NCBI GenBank assembly: GCA_034336665.1
Contig: JAPFBE010000002.1
Location: forward strand, 34,265,406 to 34,329,405
DNA length: 64,000 bases
Origin: Luscinia megarhynchos
Taxonomy: Eukaryota > Chordata > Aves > Passeriformes > Turdidae
Direction of reading: 5' to 3'
Shown: one piece after another, positions 1 through 13,579 of the stretch
Layout: each line of letters starts with the position of its first letter
How positions within the stretch are numbered: position 1 is the stretch's first letter
Notes under the pieces: generated by a model
Databases searched by the model: none
The model's input: only the letters and a program-made list of their open reading frames with translations
Told to the model about the DNA's origin: nothing
Position numbers and translations under genes: made by a program

Positions 1-69
1 GAGTGATCTGAAGCTTTGCAGATCATTCATGTTGTCATTACCACACATCACCCACACAATCAGGAAGCA
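1..69 (-). CDS. Possible third exon running off the window edge (very tentative)
   Basis: On the minus strand, CATTTTCTAG forms an acceptor at 71-70. From base 69 a frame in phase 0, as left by the 890-944 candidate, stays open for 23 codons to the window edge. It begins CFLIVWVMCG and ends FRSL. A weaker donor-like GGTAATG occurs at about 42-36, so the exon could end inside the window. No family is recognisable, and 69 bases without a stop is weak evidence. It is listed only because the phase follows the upstream candidate. Confidence 0.13.
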
Positions 70-889
70 CTAGAAAATGAGGCACGCTGGTACAAACAAT
101 TTGAGGAGAACTAGACCAAATAGGTCCCAAATATCTGAGTCCTGTTTATAAAGAGAACATAATTGTTAGACAAGCTAGTGACTTCGCTAGTGACAGAGAC
201 TCACAGTAAACTGCTGTATAGGAGAGACACTAATTTATTTTAAAAATGTATTACATTACACAGCAGATTTTTTAAAAATTAAAAAATATCCCAAACACCA
301 AACCTGTAGCTGCTCTTTGCCTGCTGATCACAAAGAATTGGCTAACTCTCTTCTTTTTCCATCCCAGCTGCTATGCAACAACAATCTCAACCAACACATC
401 AGCTATGCAGCAGAACATTTTTTAATCCCTACTAGAATGGGGTGTGCTCTCTGGAGGATTTACACCAAACTATTCTGTTTTTCCATTAATGCTAAATTAC
501 AGTTGCGTGCAAAGATGGAAAAGCAATTTCTTGCCAAAAGGCAACCAAAGAATCACACTCCTAAATTTCCCTGAAAAAAAGCTACCAGAGAATAACCTCT
601 GTTTTTCCTTTTCCCAAAATAAACCCACCCCCACGCTTGTACTTGGAACTGGGTAACATTATATGGTCTTCAACATACACTCTATTCTACCAAGGCATTA
701 GCACGTCAATTAAAACTTGATAATATAATGTCTGCATACATATGCACACGCAAATACAACCAATATATCTGTCTTTTTCTGACAAGTTATATAAAGTCAA
801 TATTTTTCCACATTTAGGCTAGTATAGATAGCCATTCCATAATCCAAAACTGGCTAAGCTTTTTTGGGGATTGGGGGAAGGGTACTCAC

Positions 890-944
890 ACAAAATCGTA
901 ACTGACTGTAACTTGTTCCTTGTCTTTCCCACAGATGTTTATCT
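890..944 (-). CDS. Candidate second coding exon, phase-compatible with the CpG-island exon
   Basis: On the minus strand a long pyrimidine tract (complement of about 947-966) ends in an AG acceptor at 946-945. A 55-nt segment follows, and then a strong donor, GTGAGTACC, beginning at 889. If joined to the exon at 17,218-17,261, the first base A completes the split codon to GGA (Gly). The rest reads DKHLWERQGTSYSQLRFC without a stop and ends in phase 0. The other two frames contain or create early stops. The implied intron is about 16.3 kb, ordinary for a vertebrate first intron. The peptide matches no protein I can name. Splice-like pairs also occur by chance in introns, so only the combination of acceptor, donor and phase supports it. 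A skipped exon between the two is possible. Confidence 0.3.
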
Positions 945-3900
945 CTTGAGGAAAAAAAGGAGGAAAGATCTAGTCTGGTTGCTGGATTGCTGAGCAGAAA
1001 AGGATCCTCAAATGAAAACAGTTTGAATGTTTCTTCTTCATCCTTTCCCAAAAAAGAAAGTCAAAGCTGTAGACTATCCTGTGCATCCCTCTCTGAAACA
1101 GCCAAGAAGTTTGTGCCTAGAGGGGTTTTCTGTAAGAATTGTCTTTCTGACCTTTCCTGACACCCAACTGAAAATCTCACTGCCAGCCCCAAAACCTTAA
1201 CTTTTGACTGACCTTCAGTCAGACCTGGTACTGGAGTGGAATTACCAGAGGAGGATAACTGAGTAGGATACAGCACCTTCATACGTTAAATCACTGCTGC
1301 GTGGGCGTCCAGACATGAGCCTGGAAGGGGTCCATCTGGAGATTTTTTTGTTTGGTCTTTTTTGGGGGGGTTAGGTCATAGTCACTGCCTCAAAACACCA
1401 CAAACTCACTGTGTGCCCATGATATGGCTGTTACTAGTAAGCAGAATCACACTCGTCAGCTGGAAGGCTTGTTTCTTTTCCATAATAAGGCTTTTTTCCC
1501 CCGATCAACAACAACAAAAAAAAAAATCACAAAACCTTTTGGTGACATTAGAACCATGGTATGCATATATCATGTTTCTATCTGTCTGTATCATTTTTGT
1601 GTCTGTTTATACTACAAAATTGAATCATCCCCACCAAACTGATAAGCTTAAAAAAACAATCTAAGCATACTCTTCAATATGGAGAAATGCTGACCTGCAA
1701 AACACGTATTTACATAATCATTAGCTTAAGATATAAAGAAATACATTGATTTTCCATACGAAGTAAAGCCAGACTCCTCAGCACTTTTCTTACAGCTCTC
1801 TTACTTACCTTTTTTCCTCATGATCTTTTACTGAGATTTTCCTGCTTGGCTACCACTTAAATCACATCATCTGATAATCCCTGGTCACATTTTAGAGTCC
1901 TATCCAGTTGTAATCTCAACTACTTCTGACTACAGTCAATGGTTGATATCTATTTATATTAAAGGTGAAAATAAATGTAACCCTGGGATTATTAATAATG
2001 CCCTTATGATGGTTTTTGCTTTTCCACAGATCTTTTGTGGTTTTTACTTAACTCAAAATACAGCCTGCAATCTCTTTGCCCTTCCAATCGTTTTCCAATT
2101 GCATGTCCTAGTAGAAAATGCTGCACAGCAATGACAATTTATAGATGCAGCCTGTAATTTCAATTAAAAAAAAAGTTGCCAGTCGCTTCACAAATAAAAA
2201 TCCTCATGGCTCCATGACTTTCCTTTGAGTCATGGGTAAAGAGCAACTAGATGCTAGAAACTCTGAATAACCCACACACCCACGCTACATGCGCCCAAAG
2301 GAGATCATTTCCCAGCAGACACTTGTGGACTCGTTACTAACGATCCAGCTGCTAATTTAGCATCTGCTCTTGCTCTCAGGTTACCAGCAGGTCCCTCCCT
2401 ACCCTACAACCCCGCTCTGAATGGGTCGCACTCACGCACAGCTTTGCTTCTTTAAAATACACGGGTATATTTAGCAACAGTAAGCGACTTTACACGATAA
2501 GGAAGAAGCATGGTTCAGATTAAGTAGGTAAATAAAACTCAATCAACTTAATCAAGAGCAGGTTTCATAAAACAAAAGTCTTTTTGATTTGGTTGTTTCA
2601 GGGAAAATTTAAAAGAGGAAAAAAAGCTATAAAACTTTATCTGTAGGAAAAAAAATATTTTTTCTTTACCCTCCCCCTTCCCTAAAAGACAACTTGCTGA
2701 AGTTTATTTGAACTAGAATTTTTTCACTAAGAAGCCAAATCTTTAAAGATATGATATGATTTTTGTTGCATAAAGTGAAAAATCTCATATTTTCACAAGA
2801 GTACTTTTGTCAGTCATTAAAATATTAATTTTCCAGCAAAGCTGAAAGTAAACTGCCGGCAGTAAAGTTCTGAACTTTCACTCAAGACTAAGTTGGTTTT
2901 GTAGATAAAAAGGTCCCGGCTGTTTGCATATTGCATTCAATTTCATTATTAAAACTGAACTTCCTGACTTATATAACCATATCATAAAGTTACACAACAT
3001 TCACTTGTTTTGATTATTAGGAAGTTTTGAGATCGGGTGAAAAAGGTAATGATGTACTGAAGTACTAAACCAATAGAACTCTGCCTACTCAATCTGTACA
3101 TACATATTTTGTCACGTTTTGACAGTGTACATGCAAAATTCACTTTGTGATAGAAATAATTTAATGGAATGAAGTATTAAATGCTATTGAGTAAGGAAAA
3201 CATTTTCACTGTAAAAAATAAGTACATTATCACATACTCAGTTCTCTCATTTAAGTGTTCGTTGATGTACTGTTCTATTACATTTCTTTATGTAAAAAGT
3301 AATAAAGATAGCACATTATGAATTACAGACTGATCTAAGCACAGAGACATATTCAGACATAATAAATGAATTGATGGCAATATTTAGATCTGTGTGCAGA
3401 GGTCATATGGCTTATTATCAGTTTTATGTAGTTACAAAGGTATACAGTACACAATATACTGATATTGTCTGAACTTGAAAATAGCTGGAATTAGATTGAG
3501 AAAAAATAATTTTATTAATTATTCTATTTATTATTAGTAGTAATTCTATTCCTGCCTATATCTTATCTATAAGCATAAATCAATGGGGTTTAGCTGTTTC
3601 TTATATCACACTGATTGTAAAATTTATATCTAAACATGTAAAACTTTATGATTATCACTATGCCTACACAATTTAACTGGCTATTTCATGAATAACAATT
3701 TTCCCCTTTCTTCTTCTGCAGGACAGTAATGCTTGGTGAAAAGCTGATAGCAGAAAGAACTGAAAGGTGTCAAGGGAAAAAAAACAAAACAACAAACAAG
3801 GAGCTTGAGGAAAGTGATTTATGTAGCTGTGGACTTTTAAAACTTTCCTTTACCATTTGCCCTGCTGTGCCTTTACACATACTCCCTGGGTCTGCCCAGT

Positions 3901-6900
3901 TTGTGACTTCTGGCCCACTGTAAGGCCAGTTTTAGAAGACCATGCTTCAAGCATGGGGAATCAGAGCTTTGCTGAGAGATACAGGCTTGCAGACGAGACC
4001 CAAAAGGACCAAGGAGCACAAGACCAAGCAGAACGTGGCTGTCAGATGACAAGCCGTAGCAAAGAAAACTCCTTCCAATGCTTGTATAACGCAGCCCCCA
4101 AGCAACAATAACTTTTCTCCAGATACAAATTCAAGGACGCGGCTCTCCTCTTCTATCACGCCGCAAAATTAGAAACTTGCTAGAGAGAATTAATTAAAAA
4201 GGCTAGGAAGAATAGACTTCACTATCAAGGAACAGTTTTATTTTTTCCAAATGTTTTTCCAAGTGAGATCTATTTACCCTGAGCTCCCAAGAACGTACAC
4301 GTACTTTCCGACAATTTAAAAAAAGCAAACCATGAAGGCCCGAACTCTACCACTTGTGAAATCTGCAGGCAGCACTGCCAAACCACAGAAACACGCTGAC
4401 TGTACTATACAAAGGCCAATAGAAAATTTCAAGCAATTTTGAGTCTGCATCAGGTGTCAACACGCCTGCACCCTACTGTGCAGCAATAAAAATTGTATTC
4501 CTCACCTCTCATCTTCCATATGTATTTTGAGGAACATAACAGTACCACTCCTCTATATAAGGAGAGTTTAATTGGTGAACATGTGGTTTCCCTGAGTACA
4601 GAAAATTTTATAATCTATAAGCTTGCCTGGTCTGTCAGATCATTATCCTCATAAATCCATCCATGACTGCAACATTTGTTCGAAGTAAATAGATTGCAGA
4701 ACAATTCTGGAAAGACTGGCACAGCTGTACGAGTCAGTGGACATGCTGGCTCCAGAAGGAAGGTCCCATAGGGCAGCATTTATTTCCAGTATTAATCAAC
4801 ATATGTTGCCCAAACCACAGTTTTGAATCTTCCATCTGCAACTCAGTGAGAAATACGAACATATTAACTCAGACGCTGCCATTTTCAAAGATTCCTAAAA
4901 TAATCACACATTTCCTTTTAAATGCCAAGAGAGCCTACCAAACCAGCAGGATAAAAGAAAAATCTGTTTCTTTCTACAAGCAGTAAGCCACGTGCTTGCT
5001 CTCCCTTGTGCTACTCATTGGTAAAAGGGGTTGCTACCCAGACCACCTGCATGCAAAGACTAGAGCTGTGCAGGAGCATCTGCAGCCTAATCCTTCCTCA
5101 TATCACTTCCAAGCAGATGTACAGGTTCCACTCACAAACATCATGCAAAGAAGCCTCCAAAACAGCTTTCTGTGTGGACCTCTCTACACCCACACAATTT
5201 AATTCTGAAAAATTGAGGTCTTTTTGGAAAAGCACTATGTGCCCTCACCAGGCACAAAAGGAACATGAATTCTCCAATTCACTTAGTTCCCCAAATTTTG
5301 TAACACAAACTATCTCATTGCTGGAAGGTAAAGCAATACTATTTTTAGTCTCTTAACTGCATCCCTACAGCTGAATGCCACTGAACTTACTTGTTTTTTT
5401 TTTCCCTACACATAGCAATGGTATCATTTAAAAGAGAAGCAATTTCCCCTCGTCAACTGTCTGGATCATTTGCTTGAAGGGTTGATCTGTACAGCAGGCT
5501 GATGTGAATGTCCTCTCAAATGATGGCAGAATAGAGCTCTCTGCTCCCAGCCATTGCATGTAGCTTCCTATCTAAGTCTAGCACCAAAGTTTTGCACACA
5601 GACACTACTTGCATGATGACAGCTTAATATTCTATATACAGCACTGAACTGTTTGTCCCGTAACAATACAGGTGAGTGGTAACTTACATTAAAAAAATCT
5701 TCACAGATAAACCACTTTAATTAAAAGATAAACTCATTCCCTTAAAAAAAAAAAAATTCCATAGTGTCAGTTTCTTTCCAGGCAAATTTAATCTACTTCT
5801 ATACCATACTACTGTAAAGTATGAAGTAGTTTCAGACATTTTTCCTCTCTATCACTTCAATACCAAACTGAAATTGAAAATCTGAAATTATTCTCAGGTA
5901 GCAAATTAGTATATAAATAATTGGCAACTCACCACAAGCAGTATTTCTTTTCAAGTAACTCCTTATGAAAATGAAGCAGCATGGGGAATTTACGGTGCTT
6001 TTTATGGCAAGAAATCCATGGTATCTGTATAAACAGGTTTTATACTTCAGGCAGTTTTATATGTGTAAAATATTTTCCAGTAGACCTGGATCTCATTTTT
6101 AATAGGCGAAAGTGTGGTATTTAACCACTTGAATGCAAAGAGATTTCATTCCAAAATAACTATGGCTAATTTGAGAGTACTCAATAATAAACAACAACTA
6201 TATACTTGAGCAGTACTCTTAAAAAAGACTGGTGCAATGGCAAGTCAAGCTGTAGGCTTTATGAAAAAATATAAGCAATATCTGATATTGCAAAAAGAAC
6301 AGATGAGAACATAAACAAGTAACCTCTGTATCCTTACCAGTATGAACAATATATTGCTAGTGTCCAAGAGGTCTTTAGTACTGGTGGAAAGATGGCACTT
6401 TGAAGTTTACCATCAAGCAAAAAAATCAGCTACAGAAGAAACACACAGAGGAACGTACAGATTGGACTCACCCATCTTCACCTAAACACCTCCCTCCTTT
6501 TATAATGAGATACCAAATTTTTGTTACTTTAATATAAAACATAAACCTGAACCTCTGTAAAGCACTAAGATCAGTGCACACCTGTCTGATGCAGGAGCAG
6601 ACCCAGAGATTTCAGCCAATCTGCTGAAAATCTGGGATTTGCACAGCTCAACCTGGCAAATGATGCAGAGTGAGACCAAACCCAAAGGGCTCTTTGGCTC
6701 AAAATGTGAATATTAAGGCAATGGGAGCATAGCCATGCCCAGTCTCCTCTATGCTGAACAGGTCAAATAAATTCATGCTGCTTCAGAGCAGCTGATCAAA
6801 GTCCCATTTCCAATTTTGCATTGAACAATTAGCCAGTCCTTTTGCTGCTCTTCATTACCTGGAAAGTACAAACAGGGTCTCTGACTCTGTCCCAACAGAG

Positions 6901-9900
6901 TCCAGTAGACCATGGGCACAGACAGACTATGAGTCTGCTCAGTCCTTAGCAGTCATTCTGTACAATACTACACTAACAGCCTTACCAAAAATTTTAAGAG
7001 GGGAAAAAAAAAATTTAAAAAGATGCTTCTAAGAAAAAAATTAAATTTCTGATTTGTCTTATATGAGGCTGGATGATAGGAAATGTTACAAAAAATAGAA
7101 AGAAATACTGTATCTGAGCCAGGAGTGGGAAGACCCTGTATTTTGAGCTTGATATTGAGTGCTAAGATCACCTGAGACATAATTATTTGTGAAACAGAAC
7201 TACTAATAGCAAAGAAATCAAAGAACAGCTTGCACCCACTGATACTCAAATAGTTTCAAAATTCACAATTTTTCTTCTTCAGAAAGAATTCTATACCACA
7301 ACTATAATCAATGTTCTTTACTGGGAAGAGTAATGTTTCCTGATACCTGTGAAGTTGAAAACTGAGGAAATAGTTGTTGAGGAATAACTAATTGTTCTTT
7401 CAGGAAAGTATTCTCTTGTTTCTTACAAATCCATGTAAAAGTTGGAAGGGGAATTCAAGTATTTGCTAGGAAGTTAGGAAGAAAAACAACTTTACTGTCA
7501 TCATGACATTTAATCATCAACAGGGCTGTGCTTAGGTAGTCTCTGCTAAACTTGTTGCAAAGTTAGTACATGTATAGGACTTGAGGTGAAGAAAAAAAAC
7601 CAAGCCAATTAAATTTATTATTTAAAACTTCAGTGTAAATTTTTATCCTTCTCCTACCTACACAGGTAATTTGGAAAATCCACAAATCTCTTCAGTTAGG
7701 ATAAAATTCTGTTAGGCAATGACTCATGTAAAAGGTGATTTCTTTCAATTTTAAGTTTAGTCCTGAACCCTCTGTTTATCACACATGAATAGATCTGTGT
7801 TTGTCTCACAACAGAAAAGGGAGGTTTAATAATAAGAAGCAATTCCACACTAACGCATTTTATTTAGGAACAATAGGCTTGATCAGAATACAGCAATCCT
7901 TGACTTGCTAGTGTAAGAGCAGGAACAAAAATATCTTCTGGTTTACAAAAGACACAATGGAGTTGGAGAACAATTTCCTGCCACACTCTGATTGCTCCTT
8001 ATCATCCCTATGTCAGTCTGGGCTCAGGCAAGTCTACTCCCACACACAGCCCAGTGTTGGACAATTTGCAGCTTCCCCGGGTAAATGGAAGCTTGGGGAC
8101 CCACTAAGAGGACAATGGTCCCAGTTAGTCAGGACTGCACAACAGACCTTAAGAAGCCATAAAATAAGACAGCAAAAAGACTGTATGTCTCAGAAAGCAC
8201 AAGGTTATGCACGTCTGACAATGTAATATTATTTTAGCATGTGATGCTGCTCTGTGTTGCTGTGACATGACCGAGTGACTCTCCAGTTCAGCAAGGGAAA
8301 AGAGACTGGTAATTAAAAGCAAGCAAAATAAATAGCAGTGTTAATTACAGCCCTGTCAGTTTAGCAACGTGATCTGACCTAATTGTAGCTGTATTTAATG
8401 AATTGGGAGAGTTAGTCTTAGGAGCACCTGAAGGTGTCACAGTACCAAGATTTTAATCATGGCAGAAGCCAAAGGCTGCCTCCTTCCCAAGAAAAAAGCC
8501 CTGTCCTAGCAGCAAGCATTCCTCAGAAGGAGCAACACAACCAGCCCCCCTAGAGCAGAGAAAGCTGTGTTGACACTGAAACGTGAGCTGTACCCCCAGG
8601 GAAACCAGCAGTAATTTATTTATTATCCATAAAAGCATAGGCTTGCTTCCAAAAGTACCATGAGAAGTTATTCAAAAGAAAAAAATAAACCAGAAAAATA
8701 AAACAAAACTCAAAACCACAAAAAGAAACAGAAGGAATCTGGATTTGCACCAAGATATTGACTCCTCAACACCCTGAACCTTTCCTGAGACGTTCAGAAA
8801 TAAAGCACTGCCACAGGAGCAGATATTGAAGAAAAGCACAGAAAACTGTTTTTCTTCCCATTTGTCTAAAACTGTTTATTGATTTTGGAGGATCCCCTCC
8901 TGGCAAACTTGGACAAAAACAGGAGAAAATACACGTCCTGTGCACAGTAAGAGCAGACATGCCATGCTAGATGTATTTACCTAGGAGGTATTTTTGCTGC
9001 CTATGCAAGATACTGACCTCAAACATAAAAAGTGCAGAAAGGAAAGTCATCTAAGCACAAAAGTAAGATAAAAAAAGAAATAATTTTTTTTTTTGTAAAA
9101 GCAACTTGGAGGTTTAATTTATCTTTTGGAACCTACTAATGCAGGGAAAGAGTTGTTATCATAAACAAAATAACTCTGCACAACAAATGAAAGGTGTTTT
9201 AAAGGGTTTGAGCAGAATTTACTAGTTAATTTTCTCTTACATCGCTCTTACAACTGCTGCCATAGCACCCAACAAATCTCCAGGGTGAACAATGGAGAAT
9301 GCCCACTGTGGGATGCATGGGCAAGATGAAAGAAAGGAGCATTAAAAACAAAAATCATCTAGAAAATCTGAAACAGAGCTTTCCTCTTGTATCCCTGGAG
9401 ATGGGAGATGTTGGCCTTGACTGAGATGATTCTGTAACTGGTGGATTGACATATACTACAGCGTGGGGACCTCCACACAACCTCAGAGGACTAACTCCTG
9501 CTCGAGCCACCACCACACCATCTCCTGGCATCAAGTAACACAAATATAAAGGAGAAACATTCCCACCTCCCCCCCTCAAAAAAAAACAAACACAAGCAAA
9601 CAACAAAACAAACAAGAACTCTGCCTTTTCAAAGAAAAGAGGACCAGCAGATTAACAAGAATGACTATCAGACTTTGGAGAAAGCAACAACTGATCATCA
9701 ATGGTGCTTTTGTACTCAGGCCCTTTAATTTTATTGTTCTTTGGTCTAACTAAGCCACTGAAATCTCACCAAAAAGCAGTAATATAAAGAGGTTTTATAT
9801 CATCTTACTATGAATGGCAACAAGAATGTTTATGGAAACAACATTTGAAAATTCAGAAAGCATCTCATCAACCATTAATGGCACCCATTTTAAATCTCTA

Positions 9901-12900
9901 TTTGTGTGGTCTTCAAAAAAACAGGTCATTAGCCCCTGATTACTGAAAACCAACAGTTTTAGCTCCATTTCACAATAACAGCCCAGTAACAGTCAACAAG
10001 ATCAACACACATTTGTTTAAATAGAGCCTGACACACAGGAAAGGAAAGTAGGCACAGCAAACAGACAGTCACTGCTAGTGACTGTTAGTCACTCTTGGTG
10101 AAAATGTAAAGTAACACTTATCTGATTAAGTACTTTTGGATTGGTACTTGCTGTTGGAACCTCACAGTATGGCTATATTTAGAACATTGATAATATAAAA
10201 TGCAATTTTCTTCCTCAAGCTCCATGTAAGGGGGATGATTCTGCATGTTAGCTGTTTATTTTTTTAAATAAAGGAAGTTTTTACTGTTAGCACCTCAACA
10301 TCGGCTCAGCTGAGCAAGACTGTATTTTCTCTAGCCTTTGAGAGCTTGCTACAAGTAAGAGCCTGCTACAGAAACACCAACTTCAACACAACAGCTTCAG
10401 GAATACTTATGCTCACATCTACCTGGCTTCTCACTTAAAGGAAAAAGGAGGACTCCAGGCTGCAGGCTGGTCCTAGCAATTCAGTGTAGTAAAAGCTACT
10501 GCAAGTTTAATCCTCAGCCCTTCCTTTGCCAAGCAGATCCTTGAACGTGGGTTTTCTGTAAGAGTTCCCGAATTACCTGGTTGATGATTACTTAGGTGAG
10601 GAATTCTGCATCACACTTTACTGAGCTGCACCACTTTGCATACACCACAGCAACATCAAGAGAGAAAGAGGCAGAAGAGCTCACAGACCAGCCTTAAACA
10701 CTTAAGCACAGGTCAACCACCTTTAATAAAAACAACACACTGGAGAACACAGAACCAAACCTTAAAATGCAGTCTGTCTACTGCACATCTGCAAGTACCT
10801 CTGGCCAGACTGCACCACTTCATTTCCACCTTTCCTACCTGTTTTAATGATGCTCGCCATGTCAAAAAAAAGGACTTAGGCATGATTTTTGGACTACTAG
10901 AGAAAGCTTTGCAATTCATATTTTATCACAGAAACTTTACAAGAAAATGACAACTCTCTTCCATACAACATATCCCAAAGAACACACAAAGCACAACTTA
11001 ACATACAAATATCACGTTGAATTTACAGGAATAAGAAATTATTTATGGTCCTATAGACAGTCTGAATCTGGAAGCTATAGTAAGAGCAAAAGAACACAGA
11101 AAAAACATTCCAAATCCATTTTTTCCCCTTTCTCTGGTTATGACAACTCCTCTGCACAAAGCCACAGCATCTGAGGCAAGCTCGTTAGCTGAGGGATTAA
11201 TGAAACTGAAAAGACATCGTTTCTGGTATGAGGGGACTGAAGTGGGTAGGAGTTGCTGTGCATCAGTGCCATCAGAGCACAGCCCTGCCACACAGATTTC
11301 TGACTGCTCACGGGCCAAGTCCCTGCCTCATTGCTGACACTCTCATGCTGAAACTGTGACAACAATACACTCTTCCCAGCATCACTTATTTCATGATAAG
11401 CAGCCTGGATCACTGGGCAACTAACAGCTCTGGAAACACTCTCTATATTAAGAGGATTCATATCTTAATAAGGGTTGCAATTTCCATGACCTGGAAATGC
11501 AGCCATTTTTAAAACATCCTTAAATCATATTTTTAGCTGGAAACACGGATTGTAAGTATTTTCCAATTCCCAGTTTCTCATGCATAAACTGGCTTAACCC
11601 GCTATGGAAAAAACAATTTCTAAAGGCCTGTCATCCTCTTAGAAGCAGCATTATAGTGTGAAAACTGTCAATTTTCATGGAAATCACAATGCCAGAGCAA
11701 CACAAAAAGCTGCAGTATACAGAACACAGTCGTTGCCAGAACATCAAGTGTTTGCTGATGCTAACAGAGCAGCTAAAGCCCAGACACAGGGGAACACTTG
11801 TTAAGGCACTGAATTGCAATTCAGGAGAAGTGAGTTATTTCCCTAACTCTGTCACAGGCCTCCTGGCTGCATTTGGAGCTGGTCATGTCAATGTGTTCAC
11901 ACTTTTGCCTATATAAATAATATGGAGTCTTCTAAATGTATTTCTTTAAGCCAAATGAATATTTTTAGGAAGCCTTCATAAATGCTTGTGAGATAATTCA
12001 AGTCCATGACAACAGAAGTCTTCATGAGGACAGATGATTAAGATTAAATACACATATTCCAAAGAACTCCCATTCCTTTGATGGGAAAAAAAAATAAAAA
12101 TTCTTTCATTCTGGCCATAAGCATGCATTGGAATCTGAATTACTTGGCGAAAAGAGATATACCACTTCTCCAGCAAGATTAGCTACACACAAAGCAGCCA
12201 TGTATTTATTGAACTGACTTCAATATAAATATTTAGGAAGTTGTTTGTCTGTAAGGGTCAGCATCTTCTAAAAGGGTACCCATGAGAGCACTTGAAACTG
12301 TAATTAACACCCCCTTCTCTAGTGCAGTCTCCTGAAATTGACTGTTACTGGTGTAGCTAGCCCAGATGGGCTGGTAAGTAAAATCTGTCCTATCAAAATG
12401 CTCCTGCAGAGCAGTGAAATGATTCCATGAAGACTAGCAATTTATCCAAGATGTAAATTTACAGGAGCAAAATCTGAAGAAAAATGAACCTGAAATTATA
12501 AGGAAAAGAATGTGAAAAACAACTAAGACAGGTGACAGTAAGAAAGAGAAGGTTCAATTTAATCTAACAGTGGCAGGAGTGGTATAAAATAACAAGACCA
12601 AAAAACATAAAACATTCCATGGGAACAAAATAATGAGAGACAACTGCAAGATGGGGAAAGTCAAAACAAGTCCTGAATATTCTAGACAGTGGAGAAATGA
12701 AAGAGATTTTATAATACATTCGTTCTGTACTCTGGCAGATTTCTGAAAGAAAGGAAAAACAAAAAAAAAGGAAAAATAAGGTATGAGCAATAGGAACCTG
12801 GACTTCAGAAAGAACAGCTGTCAGGACTGGATTGCATTGTATTTATCTCGCCATTTGGTTTACTCTTACAATTAGTATCCTTATCTTCAGCAATCCTGAG

Positions 12901-13327
12901 ATATTAGTCACTACAAATCTGTTAAGGTATATTAGTTCAACAGTTACATTCATATGGAGGTGCCAAACACAGAAAAAATTACTTCTTTCTATGCAGCAGC
13001 AAGCACAATTTTTCTGTCATTACTACTAAAGTTTTATTTAATGTCATGTATCTCCACTGACATAGAATGAAATACTTTGGCCCCAGTCTGAGAGGAAGAC
13101 AGGGTTAATGTTGACTGTGGTGCCAGAAAAATGCATCACAGGGAAGCTCCGTGTCTCCAGTGGAGAGATAAGGAGTGAATTGAAGTGAATCAACTGAATT
13201 CTGCAGGAGTGGTACAGATACAAATAATGAAACAATGTGAAGGATAATGCCAAAAACATAAGTGTCAGTTTTGCAACTGGTCAAGGTAGCAATCTTGAAA
13301 GTTGCTCCCATGCAGCGATAGAAGAAG
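945..13327. other. AT-rich non-coding DNA, probably first intron of the minus-strand gene
   Basis: No supported exon, RNA gene or recognisable CR1 copy was found here. The short ORFs (mostly 60-110 codons) lack splice-site support and family resemblance. A consensus minus-strand donor (AAG/GTAAGTAAG) lies near 1,800-1,808, and its best upstream partner is a weak acceptor. A strong minus-strand acceptor lies near 12,743 with no good donor after it. Short A and T tracts occur near 5,745 and 9,087. Confidence 0.5.
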
Positions 13328-13579
13328 GGGGGATGGCTTTAAGCTAAAAGAGAGGAGGTTTAGATGAGATATTAGGAATAAATTTTTTACCATGTGGTGA
13401 GACAGTGGAACAGGCTGCCCAGAGAAGCTGTGCACACCCTCATCCCTGTCAGTGTTGAAGGCCAGACTGGATGGGACTTTGAGCAGCCTGGTCTAGTGGA
13501 AGCTGTCCCTGCCTAAGGCAGGAAAGCTGAAATGAGATGATCTTTATGGTCCCTTTCAACCCAAGCCACTCTGTGATTT
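13328..13579 (+). mobile_element. CR1 LINE 3' fragment
   Basis: The sequence carries the hallmark CR1 3' series in plus orientation. A GGCTTTAAGCTAAAAGAGAGG block is followed by the TTAGATGAGATATTAGGAA block, then GAACAGGCTGCCCAGAGAAGC, CTGGTCTAGTGGAAG and CAACCCAAGCCACTCTGTGA at the 3' end. It covers only the end of ORF2 and the 3' UTR. The reading frame is broken, for example by a stop soon after ACCATGTGG. It is a dead, 5'-truncated copy. Confidence 0.93.

Noticed and set aside
10068..10082. GTCACTGCTAGTGAC hairpin as a regulatory palindrome
   Set aside because: A six-base stem with a three-base loop is expected many times by chance in this length.
12554..12790. Minus-strand exon after a strong acceptor at about 12,743
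   Set aside because: No usable donor follows, and the hydrophobic frame ends at a stop without family resemblance or polyadenylation context.
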